From Acidithiobacillus sp. (GTDB lineage Bacteria; Pseudomonadota; Gammaproteobacteria; Acidithiobacillales; Acidithiobacillaceae): a DNA stretch of 31,643 nt. A program made the translations under genes and the position numbers. Positions 22,315 through 30,021 of the stretch are shown here, in pieces (the stretch's first letter is position 1; every line of letters begins with the position of its first letter). The stretch lies in the NCBI GenBank assembly GCA_028065135.1, contig JAPTWR010000072.1:1963-33605 (forward strand), written 5' to 3'. The notes under the pieces were generated by a model, which saw only the letters and a list, made by a program, of their open reading frames with translations, had not been told where the DNA came from and ran no database searches.

Positions 22315-23241
22315 ATGCGATTTCTGGAAAGTAACCCACCTGTATTCCGGCACGGTGCCAATACTGCCGGGCGCGATTTCATCGTGGGCGATCTGCACGG
22401 CTGCCGGGCCATGCTGGACGGTTTGCTGGAGCATGTGGTTTTCGATGTTCAGAAAGACCGGCTGTTCAGCACGGGCGATCTCGTGGATCGTGGCCCGGAT
22501 TCCGAGGGTTGTTTGGCACTCCTGGAACAGCCCTGGTTCTATCCGGTATTGGGCAACCACGATGCTATGCTGATGGCGTGGATCATCGGGGAAAGCAAAG
22601 ACCGGCGACAGAGGGACTATGAATATGCGTTTACGCATAATGACGGCTGGCAATGGGTGAACCGTTTTTACAAGGCGTCTCAATACCTGCCTTTACTCGA
22701 GCGAACCCCTTTTATACGGGTAATCGGAGAAGGCTTGCACCCGGCAAGGGGCTGCACCGCTACAGGGGGCTGCACCCCTGCAAGGGGGGAGACCCGTTTT
22801 CAGGTGGCCCACGCGGAACTGGTGGATGTCGCATCCAATGTATCTGTTTTGACAGACGCGATGCTGGATCATCTGTCTGCCCAAACCTGGGACAGGGAGC
22901 ATTATATTGTCGGCTATGATGATGTGGGCACATGGACGGATCATGTTTTATGGGGACGCAGCCTCATTCACGAGGTAAGAAGCCGTGCGCGGGCGGATCA
23001 GCATTTGCCCCTTGCTGTACAACGCGGCCTTTCGCGGACTTATGTGGGCCATAGCATTGTGGCTCCGGCGTTTGGTGGAAACGGCGCGTTACCATTGGAG
23101 GCTCGCAGTCATGTTTTTCTGGATAGCGGGGCTTTTTCAGCGGAAAAGAATGGTACAGGGCTGACGCTCTGGAATCACACGGAACATTGCGGGTTTTTTA
23201 TGGACGGTATTGGGCATATTCATTTTCTGAAAGGAGACTGA
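22315..23241 (+). CDS. PPP-family metallophosphatase (lambda phosphatase-like)
   Basis: A 308-aa protein with the metal-binding motifs of PPP phosphatases: GDLHG (25-29), GDLVDRG (54-60) and GNHD (80-83). It resembles phage lambda and bacterial PrpA/PrpE-type protein phosphatases, which dephosphorylate proteins or dinucleotides. Residues about 140-160 (PARGCTATGGCTPARG) are inserted by palindromic repeats, away from the metal site. The GGGAGG site supports the start at 22315 rather than an earlier in-frame codon. The motifs are intact, so it is probably active; the substrate is unknown. Confidence 0.85.
   Translation: MRFLESNPPVFRHGANTAGRDFIVGDLHGCRAMLDGLLEHVVFDVQKDRLFSTGDLVDRGPDSEGCLALLEQPWFYPVLGNHDAMLMAWIIGESKDRRQRDYEYAFTHNDGWQWVNRFYKASQYLPLLERTPFIRVIGEGLHPARGCTATGGCTPARGETRFQVAHAELVDVASNVSVLTDAMLDHLSAQTWDREHYIVGYDDVGTWTDHVLWGRSLIHEVRSRARADQHLPLAVQRGLSRTYVGHSIVAPAFGGNGALPLEARSHVFLDSGAFSAEKNGTGLTLWNHTEHCGFFMDGIGHIHFLKGD
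22733..22792 (+). repeat. palindromic repeat block 14 (in phosphatase gene)
   Basis: TTGCACCCGGCAAGGGGCTG then CCCCTGCAAGGGGG-type units at 18-bp spacing. It encodes the inserted Gly-Cys-Thr-rich loop of the phosphatase. Confidence 0.75.
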
Positions 23242-23244
23242 AAA

Positions 23245-23517
23245 ATGGGACGGAAAAAGGCGCATCTTGTTTGCGATGCCGGATCGACGGATGAAACGCC
23301 CGCGTCATTGGACGACTACAGTCGAGTTATAGCCGAACAAGGCGTCGAAGCCATAATCGACCGGTTTTTTGGTCCGGACGGCTGGTGTTACGACGAACGC
23401 GAACGACTATGGATCGTACCCCGTACCCAGGATGCCCGCAAAGGTCTGGTTTACTACTGCTTCAACGCTCAAGGGGAATGCTTCGTGGCACGACTACCTG
23501 CGGAGTCCCTGCAATGA
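23245..23517 (+). CDS. unknown small protein
   Basis: A 90-aa protein starting 3 bp after the phosphatase stop, with GGAG upstream. It contains VEAIIDRFFGPDGWCYDERE and an aromatic C-terminal part (LVYYCFNAQGECFVARLP). No family recognised. The operon position next to the phosphatase suggests a related or partner role, which is only inference. Confidence 0.6.
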   Translation: MGRKKAHLVCDAGSTDETPASLDDYSRVIAEQGVEAIIDRFFGPDGWCYDERERLWIVPRTQDARKGLVYYCFNAQGECFVARLPAESLQ

Positions 23518-23627
23518 TGTCGGACCCTGGGAAAAGCGGCAGCCATGTCTCTGTTTTCGTTCTTGTCGGCCGGAGTCGGTAAACCAAGGAAGCACCCCAT
23601 GCAAATCCTTTTTAAGGAGAAAATAGA

Positions 23628-24515
23628 ATGTCGTTATTCATCGAACCGCAAGCCGGAGTATCTCCTGTCTTGCAGGTGATTGATTCCGCGCGCCATGAAC
23701 TCAACGTGGGCGTGTATTACATGACCGACCGCCCGATTCTGAACGCCATCCGTGCCGCCAGGGCGCGGGGTGTGGATGTACGGGTCATTATCGAGGGCAA
23801 ACCCTACGGCATGCAAAGCTGGCAGGTGAAAAAGGAAGAACGCGAGATCGAGGCGACAGGGGCAACTTTGCACCTTGCCCCGTATCGCTTCACCAGTCAC
23901 GGCAGCCAGTGGTCTTTTTACCATGCCAAATATCTGGCGTCCGGTCACGAGGCTGAAATTGGCAATCCGAATTTCGCATGGAGCGATTTTCACCATTCCC
24001 GGAATTACCTCTACGTCACGAAAAACCCCACGGTAGTCCGTGCGGTCAACGCGGTGTTCAATGCCGACTGGAATAACCAGAAAGCGCCAGCATGGACGCA
24101 TTCAGTGCTGGTCCTGTCACCGGGAACCTCGGCGGCGCAGATCATCCAGGTCATCGACCAGCCCGGTCCCATCGACATAGAAGATGAGGAAATTGGGCCG
24201 TATGCGCCGACGCTCGATGCCATTGCCGCCAAGGGCAAGCTGGCGCGGGTCATCATGCCCGCCAACATCAACGCGCAGGATAAAAAAGACGCGGCTTTTC
24301 TGGAAGCGCATGGCGTCCAGGTGCGGCTGCTCCCCGTAAAACCGACCTACCTGCATGGCAAATTGGTGGTTGGAAATGCCCTGGCTTATATCGGTAGCGA
24401 AAACCTGACCCAGACCTCGCTGGAATCTAACCGGGAACTTGGGGTATTGCTGAACGGCGCGGATATTGGGCAGTTGCAGGTGCAATTTCAACAGGACTGG
24501 CGGGCGGCGCGATGA
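23628..24515 (+). CDS. phospholipase D-like (HKD) protein, probably a nuclease
   Basis: A 295-aa protein with two PLD-type half-sites. The first is HAK at 99-101 followed by IGNPNF; the second is HGK at 243-245 followed by IGSENLTQTS. The aspartate of the canonical HxKxxxxD motif is replaced in both halves (Gly and Asn), but the His/Lys pairs and the GS/GN turns are kept, as in some PLD-type nucleases (NgoFVII/BfiI-like) and Nuc proteins. No signal peptide, so it probably acts on DNA inside the cell. AAGGAG supports the start. It overlaps the following small frame as ATGA. Confidence 0.75.
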   Translation: MSLFIEPQAGVSPVLQVIDSARHELNVGVYYMTDRPILNAIRAARARGVDVRVIIEGKPYGMQSWQVKKEEREIEATGATLHLAPYRFTSHGSQWSFYHAKYLASGHEAEIGNPNFAWSDFHHSRNYLYVTKNPTVVRAVNAVFNADWNNQKAPAWTHSVLVLSPGTSAAQIIQVIDQPGPIDIEDEEIGPYAPTLDAIAAKGKLARVIMPANINAQDKKDAAFLEAHGVQVRLLPVKPTYLHGKLVVGNALAYIGSENLTQTSLESNRELGVLLNGADIGQLQVQFQQDWRAAR

Positions 24516-24639
24516 CCAGCGATTCCATCAAGACGTTTTTTATACTACGGTCGCGGTGTTGGGTGTCTTGACGCTATTGGCCACTTTAGCGGTGATCATC
24601 ACAAAGACGAGGATTTGTTCCCGAGAAGATATACTGTAA
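24512..24639 (+). pseudogene. small membrane protein frame broken by a -1 shift
   Basis: An ATG overlapping the PLD gene stop opens MTSDSIKTFF but then stops after 19 codons. In the -1 frame the downstream sequence reads TTVAVLGVLTLLATLAVIIT, a good membrane helix, then TKTRICSREDIL and TAA at 24637. The change falls at a TTTTTT run (24535-24540). It may be a broken gene, a programmed frameshift or an assembly error. Confidence 0.4.
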
Positions 24640-24773
24640 AAACAAAAAACGTGACGCTGCGCCATCATTATTATAGAATAAACACCAATGGAAAGGATGC
24701 GCATTTCTGGATATTGGAGTAGATATCCATGTGTCGCATGTTATATGGTTTTCTACACTGCCTGGAGGTTTTT

Positions 24774-24983
24774 ATGTACACCGAAAAAGATAAAGAACTG
24801 GTCAACAAAGCCGCCAATACTGCCGATCTGTTGAGCAGAGATTTGCAAGCCATGGTCTCCGCTGACGACCCTCTGTTGGGCGAGATCGCAGCGGGACTGC
24901 TGAATGACGCCAGGGTTCTCAACAACAAACTGACGCGATTTTCCTATCTGGTGACACAGTCCGCTGAAGGGAAGGATGCATGA
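24774..24983 (+). CDS. unknown small helical protein
   Basis: A 69-aa protein (MYTEKDKELVNKAANTADLL and a helical remainder ending YLVTQSAEGKDA). A strong GGAGG lies 5 bases upstream of the ATG at 24774; an earlier ATG-like start at 24729 lacks this. A palindrome GGATAT-8-ATATCC at 24709-24728 lies in front of it and may be an operator. Not recognised. Confidence 0.55.
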   Translation: MYTEKDKELVNKAANTADLLSRDLQAMVSADDPLLGEIAAGLLNDARVLNNKLTRFSYLVTQSAEGKDA

Positions 24984-25090
24984 TCACTCCTATCTACTTG
25001 GCGACGCTATCAGACGGATGGATGACGCGGTGTTGGCGCTTTGCCAAGGTTCAACCGGAGCGGTATAGCGCACGCTATGCCCTATTTTGA
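24980..25090 (+). CDS. 36-aa coupled small protein
   Basis: The frame begins at an ATG overlapping the previous stop (ATGA) and encodes MITPIYLATLSDGWMTRCWR and 16 more residues, with several Trp/Arg/Tyr. It is short and has no homologue I know, but the coupling argues for translation. Confidence 0.35.
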   Translation: MITPIYLATLSDGWMTRCWRFAKVQPERYSARYALF

Positions 25091-25110
25091 TCGACAAAAG
25101 GAGCAACATC

Positions 25111-25365
25111 ATGTTTGGATTCGGAGAAAAACCCCAGGAACAGCAAACCGCCACTTGCCCATGCTGCCAGACGCAAATGCAGGATATGGGTGCCCATGGT
25201 ATCCGCATGGGTGGACTCACCGGTCTGGGCGGTGCCGCCCTGGGCATGATCGGTGGCCAGATGGCCGATGATGGCGAGGAAGCCTTTGAGAAAAAGCTCA
25301 AGGTGCAGGTCTTTGTCTGCCCACAGTGCAGCGAGATTTCGTTCAAGTATCACGGTGGTTTGTAG
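25111..25365 (+). CDS. zinc-ribbon protein
   Basis: An 84-aa protein with two CxxC pairs, CPCC at about 16-19 and CPQC at about 70-73, separated by a Gly-rich stretch (GGLTGLGGAALGMIGG). This is a zinc-ribbon-like arrangement with a hydrophobic hinge. AAAGGAG precedes the ATG at 25111. The function is unknown; it sits directly before the recJ-like gene. Confidence 0.6.
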   Translation: MFGFGEKPQEQQTATCPCCQTQMQDMGAHGIRMGGLTGLGGAALGMIGGQMADDGEEAFEKKLKVQVFVCPQCSEISFKYHGGL

Positions 25366-25480
25366 TGGTGATCTCCATGACCCAACCGCACACGTTGCCA
25401 TAGGCGGAGCTTACAGAGAAGTACGCGAACTCCCATTGTGGCACCATGAGACCAGGGATTCTACAGAAGGACATCCATCC

Positions 25481-27382
25481 ATGACGATTCAGACCGCAAC
25501 CCCTGTTCCCGCCCCGCAGGCGGCAGCCCTGCCGGGAGCAGCCCTGCAGGCGGCCGCCCTGGTGCGTCGCCTGCTGTTGGCGCGGGGGGCCGATCCTGAA
25601 GACGCGCTGGAACTTTCGACGATCTCCCATCCGCTGGGCAGACAGGGCATGATGGGCATGAAAGAAGCCGTGGACTGGCTGACTTATGCCATTTCGCAGC
25701 AATGGCCGACCACCATCGTGGGCGATTATGACGTGGACGGCGCCTGTGCCACGGCCATTCTGCGCAAGGGATTGGAAGGATTGTTGCCCGTAACCAGCAT
25801 CGTGCCCAACCGTCTGACGGAAGGGTATGGACTGTCGGAAGCGGTGGCGGCACGGATTGCTCCGGAAACCCGGCTGGTGATCACGGTGGATAACGGAATT
25901 TCCGCCCATGCCGGTATCGCCGCGGTGAAAGCGCGCGGGATGGCGGTCATCGTCACCGATCATCACCTGCCCGGACCCGTCCGCCCGCCGGCGGATGTCA
26001 TTGTCGATCCCAATCAGCCCGGTTGTCCCTTTCCGTGGAAGTCCACCTGTGGCGCGGGGGTGGCGTGGTATCTGCTGCTGGCCCTGCATCTGACGCACCC
26101 GGAATGGGTGGGGCGCGAGAGGATGGAGGAAACCCTGGATCTCGTGGCGCTGGCGACGGTGGCGGATCTCGTACCGCTGGAGCGCAACAACCGGGTACTG
26201 GTGGCCAACGGCCTGCGCAGGATACGCTCGGGGAACATCAATCCCGGGCTGTCCGGTCTGGTGACCTTTGCAGGATTGGAACTGGAACATCTGCGGGAAC
26301 AGGATTTTGCTTTCCGGCTGGGCCCCAGGCTGAACGCGGCGGGCCGTCTGGCCGACATGCAGACCGGCATTCGCCTGTTGCTGAGCCGCGATGCGCAGGA
26401 CATTGAAAACTGGTCCCGGTTTCTGGAAACCGTCAATGCGCAACGCAAGGAAATCCAGGCCGACATCGAGCGGGAAGCCATCCAGATCACGGAAAGTCTG
26501 CGCGATACGGGTGATCCAGTGATCTGCGTGGGCGATGACGGCTGGCACAGCGGCGTGGTGGGCATCGTGGCGAGCAAGCTCAAGGAACGCTATCAGCGCC
26601 CGGCATTCGTGTTCACGTCCACGGGAGATTACGGGCAGACCGCACAAGGTTCGGGTCGTTCGATGGACGGCTGGCATCTGCGCGACGCGCTGGCTTTGGT
26701 GGAGAGCCGTACTCCGGGCCTGCTGAACCGCTTCGGGGGACATGCGATGGCGGCCGGACTGTCGCTGAGCAAGGCGCGTTTCGGGGAATTCCGGCGGAAC
26801 ATCAATGCGATATCGTTGGAGCAGGTGCCGGGTGGGCGATTTCAGAAAGCAGTATGGTGCGATGGTCCCCTGCAAGCGCCGGAACTGACCCTGGACATGG
26901 CGCGGGCCATCGAGCAGGCGGGACCGTGGGGTCAGGGTTTCCCGGAGCCCCTTTTTGAAAACGACTTTGTGGTGGTGTCGAGCCGGACGATCAGGAACGG
27001 CCACTGGAAGCTGCAACTGCGTCTGGATGATGCCCTACCGGGTGCAGCCCTGCAGGCGGCAGCTCCTTCGCAGGGCGCAGCCCTGTCCGTCGCTGGCGCG
27101 CCCGGCGCAGCCGTGCCCGGTGCAGCAGCGTCCGAATGTGGTGCGACCGATGCCGTACATTTCCTGAATGGCCGGGAGATGGCTCAGGAACCGCCGCCGG
27201 TGGGCGTTCGGGTGCGCGCCCAATATCGGCTGCAGGTGAACCGCTGGCAGGGAAGGGAGGGCCTGCAGATCCACCTGGAACAGGTGGTACCATCACCGGC
27301 TCCGGTGGTGATGCCTTCTGCGGTGGAGGTCCGGCGCGAGGAAGACCGGCAGCCTTCGTCCATTTCAGCCGGTCCGTCCTGA
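25481..27382 (+). CDS. recJ: RecJ-like single-stranded-DNA exonuclease
   Basis: A 633-aa protein of the DHH/DHHA1 family that degrades single-stranded DNA 5' to 3'. Motifs include GDYDVDG (81-87, catalytic Asp), ITVDNG (135-139 region), TDHH (159-162), LNAAGRLADM, GDDGWHSGVVGIVA (DHHA1), GSGRSMDGWHL (about 387-400) and GGHAMAAG (about 418-425). Two low-complexity stretches come from palindromic repeats: residues 13-27 (QAAALPGAALQAAAL) and about 519-550 in the C-terminal OB region. The ATG at 25481 follows AGAAGGA. Its leader contains TTGTGGCACCATGAG, similar to the 35-bp repeat core. The copy is probably an element-borne accessory, since hosts usually have their own recJ. Confidence 0.9.
   Translation: MTIQTATPVPAPQAAALPGAALQAAALVRRLLLARGADPEDALELSTISHPLGRQGMMGMKEAVDWLTYAISQQWPTTIVGDYDVDGACATAILRKGLEGLLPVTSIVPNRLTEGYGLSEAVAARIAPETRLVITVDNGISAHAGIAAVKARGMAVIVTDHHLPGPVRPPADVIVDPNQPGCPFPWKSTCGAGVAWYLLLALHLTHPEWVGRERMEETLDLVALATVADLVPLERNNRVLVANGLRRIRSGNINPGLSGLVTFAGLELEHLREQDFAFRLGPRLNAAGRLADMQTGIRLLLSRDAQDIENWSRFLETVNAQRKEIQADIEREAIQITESLRDTGDPVICVGDDGWHSGVVGIVASKLKERYQRPAFVFTSTGDYGQTAQGSGRSMDGWHLRDALALVESRTPGLLNRFGGHAMAAGLSLSKARFGEFRRNINAISLEQVPGGRFQKAVWCDGPLQAPELTLDMARAIEQAGPWGQGFPEPLFENDFVVVSSRTIRNGHWKLQLRLDDALPGAALQAAAPSQGAALSVAGAPGAAVPGAAASECGATDAVHFLNGREMAQEPPPVGVRVRAQYRLQVNRWQGREGLQIHLEQVVPSPAPVVMPSAVEVRREEDRQPSSISAGPS
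25511..25560 (+). repeat. palindromic repeat block 15 (start of recJ-like gene)
   Basis: CCCGCAGGCGG, CCCTGCCGGG and CCCTGCAGGCGG cores spaced 15-18 bp. They encode the Ala/Gln-rich N-terminus of the exonuclease. Confidence 0.65.
27036..27127 (+). repeat. palindromic repeat block 16 (C-terminal part of recJ-like gene)
   Basis: GCCCTGCAGGCGG and CCTTCGCAGGGCG units, then degenerate copies (CCCGGCGCAG, CCCGGTGCAG), encode an Ala/Pro-rich insertion between strands of the C-terminal OB domain. Confidence 0.65.
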
Positions 27383-27913
27383 GATCGAGGGCAGTTTGCT
27401 GGCGATGACGTGGTAGCGGGTTGCCCCCTGCAAGGGCCTGCCTGTCAAAAACCGGGAGCGTGTTTTTCCACGGATATCCTGGCGCCCGTGACTTCCCGCA
27501 TGATGGGCATGTTTCGCATGTGCCGATCGACGGCTTGGGCAATGATTTCTGGTGACGCCAATTCCCATCGCAGGTCTTGTTGACGGACAATAAAGTTTCA
27601 TCCTAGCGTTTCCACTGAATTACGGGGGGCTGGACCTGCTTGACAGACGCACCCGACTCTACCGCGAATAGTGCAGGCATGGTCAGGGGGTGGCGGTCCT
27701 CGGCGAGGCCTTGCTCACGGACGACTGGCTGCCGTAGTATTCTCTATGGTCTGATGACAGTTAAAGACTGAGAGCGGTCATTCAGGCTAGGCAATGTCAG
27801 CGCCCGGAGATCGTCCAATGCTGACGCTGGTGATCCCCCTGAAAAGTCTGCCGGTACCGCCCTACAGCAAGGTCAGCTATTTCTATCCAGCACAAACTTT
27901 ACTTTAAGAATCC
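27383..27913. other. 530-bp gap: last palindrome, gene remnant, change of composition
   Basis: The gap between convergent genes holds a lone CCCCTGCAAGGGCC (27424-27437), the last copy of the palindromic family. On the minus strand 27445-27597 is open without a convincing start and encodes LRWELASPEIIAQAVDRHM and then MREVTGARISVEKHAPGF before a stop; it looks like the end of a lost gene. From about 27750 GAGAGCGGTCATTCAGGC resembles common intergenic relic sequence. Base composition changes here, so this may be an old junction of the element. Confidence 0.4.
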
Positions 27914-28987
27914 TCAGTTATTTTTCTTACTATGAATATAGTCAAGTATTGAGTTTATTGGGTTCACGCCATCGTCAGAATTTGTATTCATTTCCTCTGG
28001 TGTGACTGAAACATCTGGAAAAACTCCATTAATCACCCAATTTTGGCAACATTGATCACGGATCACTGTAGCCAGACAGTCGAGCTCACCTTTTTCATTA
28101 CACTTTAGAAAATAGTTGATTGCTCCAGCACACAAGTCAGCAAGTTGAATTTGAGGATACTCCACAGAATTTCCTTGTTCTAATGAGGTGGCACGTAAGG
28201 GAAAATTAAACTTTCGACGATCATAACCAACCATCCCAGATGTTTCTCCATTGAGTGCCATCATACTTTCAAAAGCTTTTTGCGCGGCCAGAACTGGTTT
28301 GGAGGCATCGTGAACTATGCTGAAACGATCTTGTTTGCGCTTCCCCCATTCGTTGATGTGCTGGAAAAGTGCCGGAATCGCTGGCTCAAGCGCCATCGAA
28401 TTAATTCCATCAAACCAAACATTAAAAGTTTTTGGCTCAGTGAATGGCCGTAGGAGTTGCTTGAAGTCATCCATGTTAGAAGCGTCTATCATAGCCTTAC
28501 CTGCCATAAAAAATGCATCAGCGTGAGCGGTGGTCCGATTACGCAGAAGATCAATAAAGCTCTGAAGAAAATTCTCTGTTGGCTCATCCCCGCAGAATGT
28601 TGGCATGCAATAGTATAGCATATTTGACATGGCAATGTTTTGACCATGTTGATATAAATCAACACCAGATTCGTGCATTAATGTTTCGGCAATTAGGTCA
28701 ACCATTTTTGCGACAACCATAAATCGCTTGTGGTAAGTATCCACAACAATACGAGTCTCATTCAAGCGTGGGTAAACAAACAGTTTGGTTAACCTTTTAA
28801 CACCATCAGCAGTTCTTTTAAGTGTTTTAAATTTTGCCTCTCCCTGCTGATGTGAATGCAGGTGATTTAGCAAATTAAGAGCTTCTGATCGACTAAAATC
28901 GTTAGATGCAAGCACGAAAAAAGGCTGATCTTTGTCTAACAACTTTTCTCCAGAGTTGCCCGATTCATCGCAATATATAATTGACAT
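27914..28987 (-). CDS. DUF3800 protein
   Basis: A 357-aa protein with DUF3800 signatures: an N-terminal strand with Asp-Glu-Ser (SIIYCDESGN, residues 2-11) and a C-terminal QIQLADLCAGAINY. The family has a ribonuclease H-like fold with conserved acidic residues, and many members occur near defence genes; a nuclease role is likely but unproven. The ATG at 28987 starts the conserved strand. An upstream in-frame TTG (29023) is less likely. It is the last gene of a three-gene leftward operon, 47 bp after the RelA/SpoT gene. Composition is visibly more AT-rich than the element to the left. Confidence 0.8.
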   Translation of the reverse strand: MSIIYCDESGNSGEKLLDKDQPFFVLASNDFSRSEALNLLNHLHSHQQGEAKFKTLKRTADGVKRLTKLFVYPRLNETRIVVDTYHKRFMVVAKMVDLIAETLMHESGVDLYQHGQNIAMSNMLYYCMPTFCGDEPTENFLQSFIDLLRNRTTAHADAFFMAGKAMIDASNMDDFKQLLRPFTEPKTFNVWFDGINSMALEPAIPALFQHINEWGKRKQDRFSIVHDASKPVLAAQKAFESMMALNGETSGMVGYDRRKFNFPLRATSLEQGNSVEYPQIQLADLCAGAINYFLKCNEKGELDCLATVIRDQCCQNWVINGVFPDVSVTPEEMNTNSDDGVNPINSILDYIHSKKNN

Positions 28988-29034
28988 ATATTTAACCAGC
29001 CTTGTTCTGTGGAGCAACAGCAAGTTGCATGTTC

Positions 29035-30021
29035 CTAATTTTCGAAATTTTTTCCCAGATCACTGAACACTAGCGCCAAATCTGCCAAATCGAGTGGCCA
29101 GTTTTCCTTAGTCTGTTCAGGGATCGTGTTTGCGAAATAGTAAGCAAGTAGCACGATTGGCTGACGGAAAAAATGATTGCTTTCACGGCGGACGTTAACG
29201 CGGTCAAAGATGAAACCTTCGGTTTGGAGAAATTCTGAAATAGCCGCTTGCCAATTAGGAGGAAGTCGCTCCGCCAAGGCATCTATCACAAGTTGATTGG
29301 ATCGCTCAATGCCAGCTGGTGATCCAACTCTATCAACGTAAATATTTTCGAGCATTCGCAGTAGTTGATTTTGCGTGGCATTGACCGAGTTAAGGCTTTC
29401 CATTGCCTGTGCAAAAAATTCATCGGTAGCCTCTATCAGCGCCATGCTCTTTGCAACGGTTCGCTTAACCTCCGGCTTCGCTGTGGTCTTAGGCTTGTAA
29501 AGCGTATCGTGAGTTAGCTCGCTGTGTGCGTGCTGAAGCAGTGTGCGAACCTGAATTTCGCAAGGGGTACCCTCAGTGATAGTGATGCCATTATGGTCGA
29601 AGTTGGAGGCAGCCTTAACAATGTAGTGCATCGACTGATAAGAAAACTCCAGCGGTTTCTCAAGCCGCTCGGCCTCGTAGTCGCGATCCTTGGAGGATAG
29701 CCAATATGCATTGGGACTTTCGATTACCGAACAGACCTTGGCTATATCATTAGTGAGCAAGACCACGAAGCGCATGCCCACCTTGTCCGTGATATTTACA
29801 TAAGGGTTAGCATAACCCTTATTTCGATGGAATGCTTTATCGACCAAGGTGCTTTCCGCCTTCAAACGAGGTTTCACAGGAATCTTGATAAAATAATCTA
29901 GCGCTGTGGGCGCAATTTCTTCAGCTAATCGCTCGCTCATGCGCGCGAGCACAAAATCACCCCATGCCACATAAAGCGGCATTTCTGCGCGCCAGCGATC
30001 GAGGAATTCAGCTTCTGTCAT
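29035..30021 (-). CDS. RelA/SpoT synthetase-domain protein (small alarmone-synthetase-like)
   Basis: A 328-aa protein. Residues about 47-175 match the RelA/SpoT nucleotidyl-pyrophosphate transferase domain: PRLKAESTLVDKAF, TDKVGMRFVVL (Asp79, Arg84), FSYQSMHYIV (Tyr128, Ser130, His132) and CEIQVRTLLQHAHSE (Glu155, Gln157, Arg159). These are the synthesis residues. There is no HD hydrolase domain before it and no TGS/ACT after it; the last 150 residues are helical and unassigned. It could make (p)ppGpp or (p)ppApp, or modify tRNA like toxSAS toxins. The start overlaps the upstream gene as ATGA. In this operon it is the likely effector. Confidence 0.82.
   Translation of the reverse strand: MTEAEFLDRWRAEMPLYVAWGDFVLARMSERLAEEIAPTALDYFIKIPVKPRLKAESTLVDKAFHRNKGYANPYVNITDKVGMRFVVLLTNDIAKVCSVIESPNAYWLSSKDRDYEAERLEKPLEFSYQSMHYIVKAASNFDHNGITITEGTPCEIQVRTLLQHAHSELTHDTLYKPKTTAKPEVKRTVAKSMALIEATDEFFAQAMESLNSVNATQNQLLRMLENIYVDRVGSPAGIERSNQLVIDALAERLPPNWQAAISEFLQTEGFIFDRVNVRRESNHFFRQPIVLLAYYFANTIPEQTKENWPLDLADLALVFSDLGKNFEN

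Noticed and set aside
23514..23582. 22-codon frame overlapping the stop of the 90-aa gene
   Set aside because: Very short, no conserved feature; the ATGA overlap alone is weak support.
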